NCBI GenBank assembly: GCA_966211765.1
Contig: CBIHOV010000029.1
Span: 43,201 to 107,200, forward strand
DNA length: 64,000 nucleotides
DNA from: Paraflavitalea sp966211765
Lineage (GTDB): Bacteria > Bacteroidota > Bacteroidia > Chitinophagales > Chitinophagaceae
Direction of reading: 5' to 3'
How positions within the stretch are numbered: position 1 is the stretch's first letter; every line of letters begins with the position of its first letter. Shown one piece after another: positions 60,447 through 64,000 of the stretch. The notes below the pieces were generated by a model, which did not search any database, was not told where the DNA came from, and saw nothing but the letters and a program-made list of their open reading frames with translations. The translations under genes were made by a program, and so were the position numbers.

Positions 60447-62897
60447 TTGTTTGCAGAAGTGATCATACCGCTGGCTTTACCAAAGAACTATACCTGGGCC
60501 ATACCTGAGCATTTGCTGGAGCTGGTAAAGCCGGGCGTACGCGTGGAAGTTGGTTTAAAGCAAACAAAAAGGTATGCAGGCGTTGTGAAAAGAGTGCACA
60601 ATGAAAAGCCTGAATTCTTTGAAGCCAAAGATATCCTCAATGTGCTGGATGCAGAGCCGATCGTATACCCCGAACAGCTGAAACTGTGGGAATGGATTGC
60701 CCGTTATTATATGTGCAGTGAAGGTGAAGTGATGGCCGCAGCGCTCCCTTCCCACTTCAAACTGAGCAGCGAAACCCAACTGGTGTTCAATGAAGAATAC
60801 GGCGAGAACTTCGATCAGCTCGACCATGATGAATACCTGGTAGGAGAGGCGCTCCTGCTGAAGAAAGAACTGAAAATAGGAGAAGTACAACAGCTGCTGG
60901 ATTCCTCGCATGTATATCCTGTCATCAAAAGGCTTATCGATAAAAAGGTTTGTTTTGTATGGGAGGCGTTGAAAGAAACCTATACACCCAAAAAAGAGAC
61001 CTTTGTATTGCTGAATCCCATTTACGACAATGAGGATGAGCTGGCGAAACTATTGAATGAAGACAAAAAGCTGCAGCGGGCCGAGAAGCAGATGGAGCTC
61101 TTACTGAGCTACCTGCACCTCATAAAAACAGCAGGGGAGGTGGCCAAACCCCAGCTCCTCAAAAAAAGCAATGCTACAGATGCCCAGCTAAAGGGGTTGG
61201 TGGACAAACAAATCCTTTTCCTGGAAAAAAGGCATGTGGACCGGTTGATGTACCTGCCCAGGAATATCAATATTGATTTTACCCTTACGCCTGCTCAACA
61301 AGTTGCGCTGGAAGAGACACAGGCTTCCCTGGCGGAAAAACAGGTATGCCTGTTGCACGGTGTCACTTCCAGTGGAAAAACACAGGTGTATATTAAGCTC
61401 ATTGAGCAATTCGTGCGCAAGGGAAAGCAGGTATTGTACCTGTTGCCGGAGATCGCGCTTACTTCGCAGATCATTCGCCGCCTGCAAAGGCATTTTGGAG
61501 GATATATTGGTATCTACCACAGCAAGTTCAACCAGAATGAAAGGCTGGAGATCTGGAATAAGGTGAAGAATGGGGAGCTGAAGATCGTGTTGGGCGCGCG
61601 TTCCTCTTTGTTCCTTCCTTTCAGTGATCTTGGATTGATCGTAGCCGATGAAGAACATGATGCTTCTTACAAACAGCAGGATCCCGCGCCGCGTTACCAT
61701 GCGCGTGATGGGGCCGTGTATTATGCTTCTCTCTTCAATGCCCGGGTATTATTGGGCAGTGCCACTCCCTCTGTAGAAAGCTATTTCAATGCCCAAACCC
61801 AAAAGTATGGGTTCGTAACCCTCAATGAACGGTTTGGCGGCGTGCAGCTGCCCATCATCAATATCATTGATACCAAGAAAATACTGAGGCCTGACCGGGA
61901 TAAGGTGATCATTTCACCCGAGCTGCAGTCGGCCATTGAACAAACCCTGCAAAAGAACAAGCAGGTGATCCTTTTCCAGAACCGGCGGGGTTATTCGCCC
62001 TACCAGATCTGTGAGTCCTGCGGCTGGATACCGCAATGCAAGTATTGTGATGTCTCTCTTACTTTCCACAAGAATACCAATAAGCTCCACTGCCATTACT
62101 GTGGTACGGTTTATCCACCGGTGTACACCTGTATGGCCTGTGGCAGTGACCGTTTCCTGACGCGCAATTTCGGCACCGAGAAGATTGAAGAACAACTGGA
62201 GGAAATGTTTCCCAAATACAGGATCGCGCGCATGGATGTGGACAGTGTGAAGGGAAAGACTGCACACGATAGCCTTATTCAGCAGTTTGAACAGCAAAAG
62301 CTCGATATGCTGGTAGGCACGCAGATGGTGGTGAAGGGTTTGGATTTTGAACATGTGGAACTGGTGGGCATTCTGGATGCAGACAGCCTGCTGAGTTTTG
62401 CCGATTTCAGGGTCAATGAACGCGCCTTTCAGCTTATGGAACAGGTAAGTGGCCGTGCCGGCCGCAAGGACACCCAGGGCCATGTAATGATACAGGTATC
62501 CAATACCAGGCATCCGGTGCTGGGGTATGTACAGCAACATGATTACCATTCCTTTTACCTGCATGAAATTGAAGGGCGCAAGCATTTTGCCTATCCACCT
62601 TTCTCGCGTTGCATTCTGCTCACGTTTAAACACTATGTAAAAGATGTGGCCGATGCAGCCGCCAATAGTGTTGCCGCTTCGCTGAAAATGGAATTTGGCA
62701 ACTACCTGGTAGGACCGGCAGAGCCTGTGGTAAACCGCATTCGCAACCAATACCTCATGGAGCTACTGATCAAATTGCCCAGGGAAGCGCAGATCATTCA
62801 ACGTTGCAAACAACAAATACAGGAACAAATTGCCATCCTGCACAATCACCAGTACTTCAAAAAGGTGGTAGTGATCGTGGATGTAGATACCATGTAA
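60447..62897 (+). CDS. priA: Primosomal protein N' (PriA helicase)
   Basis: 816 residues with a TTG start giving (M)FAEVIIPLALPKNYTW, the conserved N-terminus; no ATG lies nearby. PriA restarts stalled replication forks by loading DnaB. Walker A is GVTSSGKT (about 305-312), Walker B is ADEEHD (about 400-405), and the zinc-binding cysteines are in CESCGWIPQCKYC and CHYCGTVYPP (about 520-560). Helicase motifs include GSATPSVES and GRAGRKDTQGHV. murB begins 1 bp after the stop, indicating an operon. Confidence 0.96.
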   Translation: MFAEVIIPLALPKNYTWAIPEHLLELVKPGVRVEVGLKQTKRYAGVVKRVHNEKPEFFEAKDILNVLDAEPIVYPEQLKLWEWIARYYMCSEGEVMAAALPSHFKLSSETQLVFNEEYGENFDQLDHDEYLVGEALLLKKELKIGEVQQLLDSSHVYPVIKRLIDKKVCFVWEALKETYTPKKETFVLLNPIYDNEDELAKLLNEDKKLQRAEKQMELLLSYLHLIKTAGEVAKPQLLKKSNATDAQLKGLVDKQILFLEKRHVDRLMYLPRNINIDFTLTPAQQVALEETQASLAEKQVCLLHGVTSSGKTQVYIKLIEQFVRKGKQVLYLLPEIALTSQIIRRLQRHFGGYIGIYHSKFNQNERLEIWNKVKNGELKIVLGARSSLFLPFSDLGLIVADEEHDASYKQQDPAPRYHARDGAVYYASLFNARVLLGSATPSVESYFNAQTQKYGFVTLNERFGGVQLPIINIIDTKKILRPDRDKVIISPELQSAIEQTLQKNKQVILFQNRRGYSPYQICESCGWIPQCKYCDVSLTFHKNTNKLHCHYCGTVYPPVYTCMACGSDRFLTRNFGTEKIEEQLEEMFPKYRIARMDVDSVKGKTAHDSLIQQFEQQKLDMLVGTQMVVKGLDFEHVELVGILDADSLLSFADFRVNERAFQLMEQVSGRAGRKDTQGHVMIQVSNTRHPVLGYVQQHDYHSFYLHEIEGRKHFAYPPFSRCILLTFKHYVKDVADAAANSVAASLKMEFGNYLVGPAEPVVNRIRNQYLMELLIKLPREAQIIQRCKQQIQEQIAILHNHQYFKKVVVIVDVDTM

Positions 62898-62898
62898 T

Positions 62899-63912
62899 AT
62901 GAATATCCAGCAAAATATCTCCTTGTTGCCTTACAATACCATGGGTATTGATGTGGTGGCCCGGTCATTTGCTTCCTTTAGTGATGCAGATGAATTGTCA
63001 CAATTGATGGAAAAGCGTGGCGCTGCTGTTCCAACCCTCCTATTGGGAGGCGGCAGCAATATCCTCTTCACCAAAGATTATGATGGATGGGTATTAAAGA
63101 ATGAAATAAAAGGTATGCAGGTAGTGGCCGAAGACGACCATTATGTATATGTGAAAGCAGGGGCGGGTGAGAACTGGCATGCTTTTGTTGAATTCTGCCT
63201 GCAAAGAAACCTGGGCGGCGTGGAAAATCTTTCACTTATTCCCGGCAATGTTGGCGCCAGCCCCATGCAGAATATCGGCGCTTATGGTGTGGAGATCAAA
63301 GATGTGTTTCAGGAACTGGAGGCCTTCCACCTGCGCGATAAAAAAATACAGGTGTTCAGTCTCAATGATTGTGACTTTGGCTATCGTGAAAGTGTTTTCA
63401 AGCGCCGTTACCGCGATCAGTATGTGATCCTTAGTGTTACCTACCGGCTTCATAAGACGCCGCAATTCAATACCAGCTATGGCGCTATTGAACAGGAGTT
63501 GGAACGTATGAAGGTGCAGCAGCTAACCATACAGGCCATTTCACAGGCGGTGATCAATATCCGTCGTTCCAAATTGCCCGATCCAAAGGACATTGGCAAT
63601 ACGGGTAGCTTCTTCAAGAATCCTTCTGTGCCGGCTGCCTTTTACAAAGAATTGCAAGGGGCTTTCCCGGGCATCGTGGGGTATACCAATACTGATGGTA
63701 CGGTAAAACTGGCAGCAGGCTGGCTCATAGAACAATGTGGCTGGAAAGGCGTACGCAGGGGAGATGCAGGCTGCCATACCAGGCAGGCATTGGTATTGGT
63801 CAATTACGGGCATGCTACCGGAAAAGAGATCTATGACCTGAGCGAAGATATTCTGCAAAGTGTGCGCTCTAAGTTTGGCGTCACTTTGGAGCGGGAGGTG
63901 AATATTGTCTGA
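62899..63912 (+). CDS. murB: UDP-N-acetylenolpyruvoylglucosamine reductase
   Basis: 337 residues, type I MurB. It reduces UDP-GlcNAc-enolpyruvate to UDP-MurNAc with NADPH in the cytoplasm, using FAD. The FAD-binding segments are LLLGGGSNILF and NVGASPMQNIGAYG. The catalytic serine is in NTGSFFKNP. The last domain has RRGDAGCHTRQALVLVNYG. The start NTMGIDVVARSFASFSDADEL after MNIQQNISLLPY is typical. It follows priA directly. Confidence 0.96.
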   Translation: MNIQQNISLLPYNTMGIDVVARSFASFSDADELSQLMEKRGAAVPTLLLGGGSNILFTKDYDGWVLKNEIKGMQVVAEDDHYVYVKAGAGENWHAFVEFCLQRNLGGVENLSLIPGNVGASPMQNIGAYGVEIKDVFQELEAFHLRDKKIQVFSLNDCDFGYRESVFKRRYRDQYVILSVTYRLHKTPQFNTSYGAIEQELERMKVQQLTIQAISQAVINIRRSKLPDPKDIGNTGSFFKNPSVPAAFYKELQGAFPGIVGYTNTDGTVKLAAGWLIEQCGWKGVRRGDAGCHTRQALVLVNYGHATGKEIYDLSEDILQSVRSKFGVTLEREVNIV

Positions 63913-64000
63913 ACCGGGATCTAAATTAGAGAGGTGGGCCCCTTAGTTTTCTTATAAATCGAAAAGGGTCACCACATAATATTTAAAATGGGTCTCAGCC

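Noticed and set aside
61914..62750. 278-codon minus-strand frame opposite priA
   Set aside because: It overlaps the helicase motifs and zinc cysteines of PriA on the other strand.
1..64000. CRISPR array, prophage, rRNA operon or transposase
   Set aside because: No regularly spaced repeats, phage structural genes, rRNA or transposase frames are seen anywhere in the window.

Overview
The window looks like a chromosomal segment of a Bacteroidota bacterium, most likely a member of the Chitinophagaceae (Chitinophaga/Niastella-like). The reasons are the many TAnnTTTG-type -7 promoter boxes, the lack of clear Shine-Dalgarno leaders, a giant secreted protein with a CHU_C/type-B type IX secretion C-terminus, Reg_prop/Y_Y_Y histidine kinases paired with a LytTR regulator, YfhO, MqnA (futalosine menaquinone route) and DUF4386. 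I see no IS element, prophage, CRISPR array or rRNA. There is one tRNA (Val, UAC).

Layout. 1-9.1 kb: tsaD (cut by the window edge), a MacB-like permease, an aldose-1-epimerase-like protein, a large exported protein with an OmpA-like segment, prfC, a GNAT and purB. 9.2-16.6 kb: mqnA, then a kinase-regulator-kinase operon in which two paralogous propeller kinases flank one LytTR regulator. 16.6-21.1 kb: a 1,440-residue T9SS cargo/adhesin. Three 9-bp direct repeats with exact 12-bp spacers lie upstream of it, the geometry of LytTR binding sites. 21.1-33.0 kb: a surface-glycan locus with a flippase, a five-gene plus-strand operon (small unknown protein, methyltransferase, glycosyltransferase-methyltransferase fusion, SDR, GT9-like), then a GT2, a YfhO protein and a GT4 on the minus strand. 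33.0-41.1 kb: a small membrane protein with a queuosine-precursor transporter, a GNAT, PrsW, a predicted metallopeptidase/outer-membrane fusion and valS. 41.2-41.9 kb: two 36-residue membrane proteins.

42-50.4 kb: a DnaQ/GIY-YIG nuclease, a DUF5695-like secreted protein, a DUF4386 membrane protein, tRNA-Val, a DUF4352 lipoprotein, the clpS-aat N-degron pair, and an unknown two-gene operon of an 81-residue protein and a nine-cysteine protein. 50.5-55.8 kb: an esterase, a lipoprotein, then a signalling island whose first kinase carries an apparent ethylene-binding domain with all the key residues of plant ETR1, followed by a stand-alone receiver and a convergent REC-PAS-HisKA_3 protein. 56-64 kb: tag, ydcF, a YCII-like protein, mtaB, a DUF4258 protein, plsC, priA and murB.

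Functional links: TsaD and MtaB act in sequence on A37 of tRNA (t6A, then ms2t6A). ClpS and Aat form the bacterial N-degron pathway. The LytTR regulator may control the neighbouring adhesin. The strongest candidates for new biology are the ethylene-receptor-like kinase, the LytTR-like repeats before the adhesin gene, the Cys-rich operon with its inverted repeats, and the twin 36-residue membrane proteins. All assignments come from reading the sequence; no database search was run.
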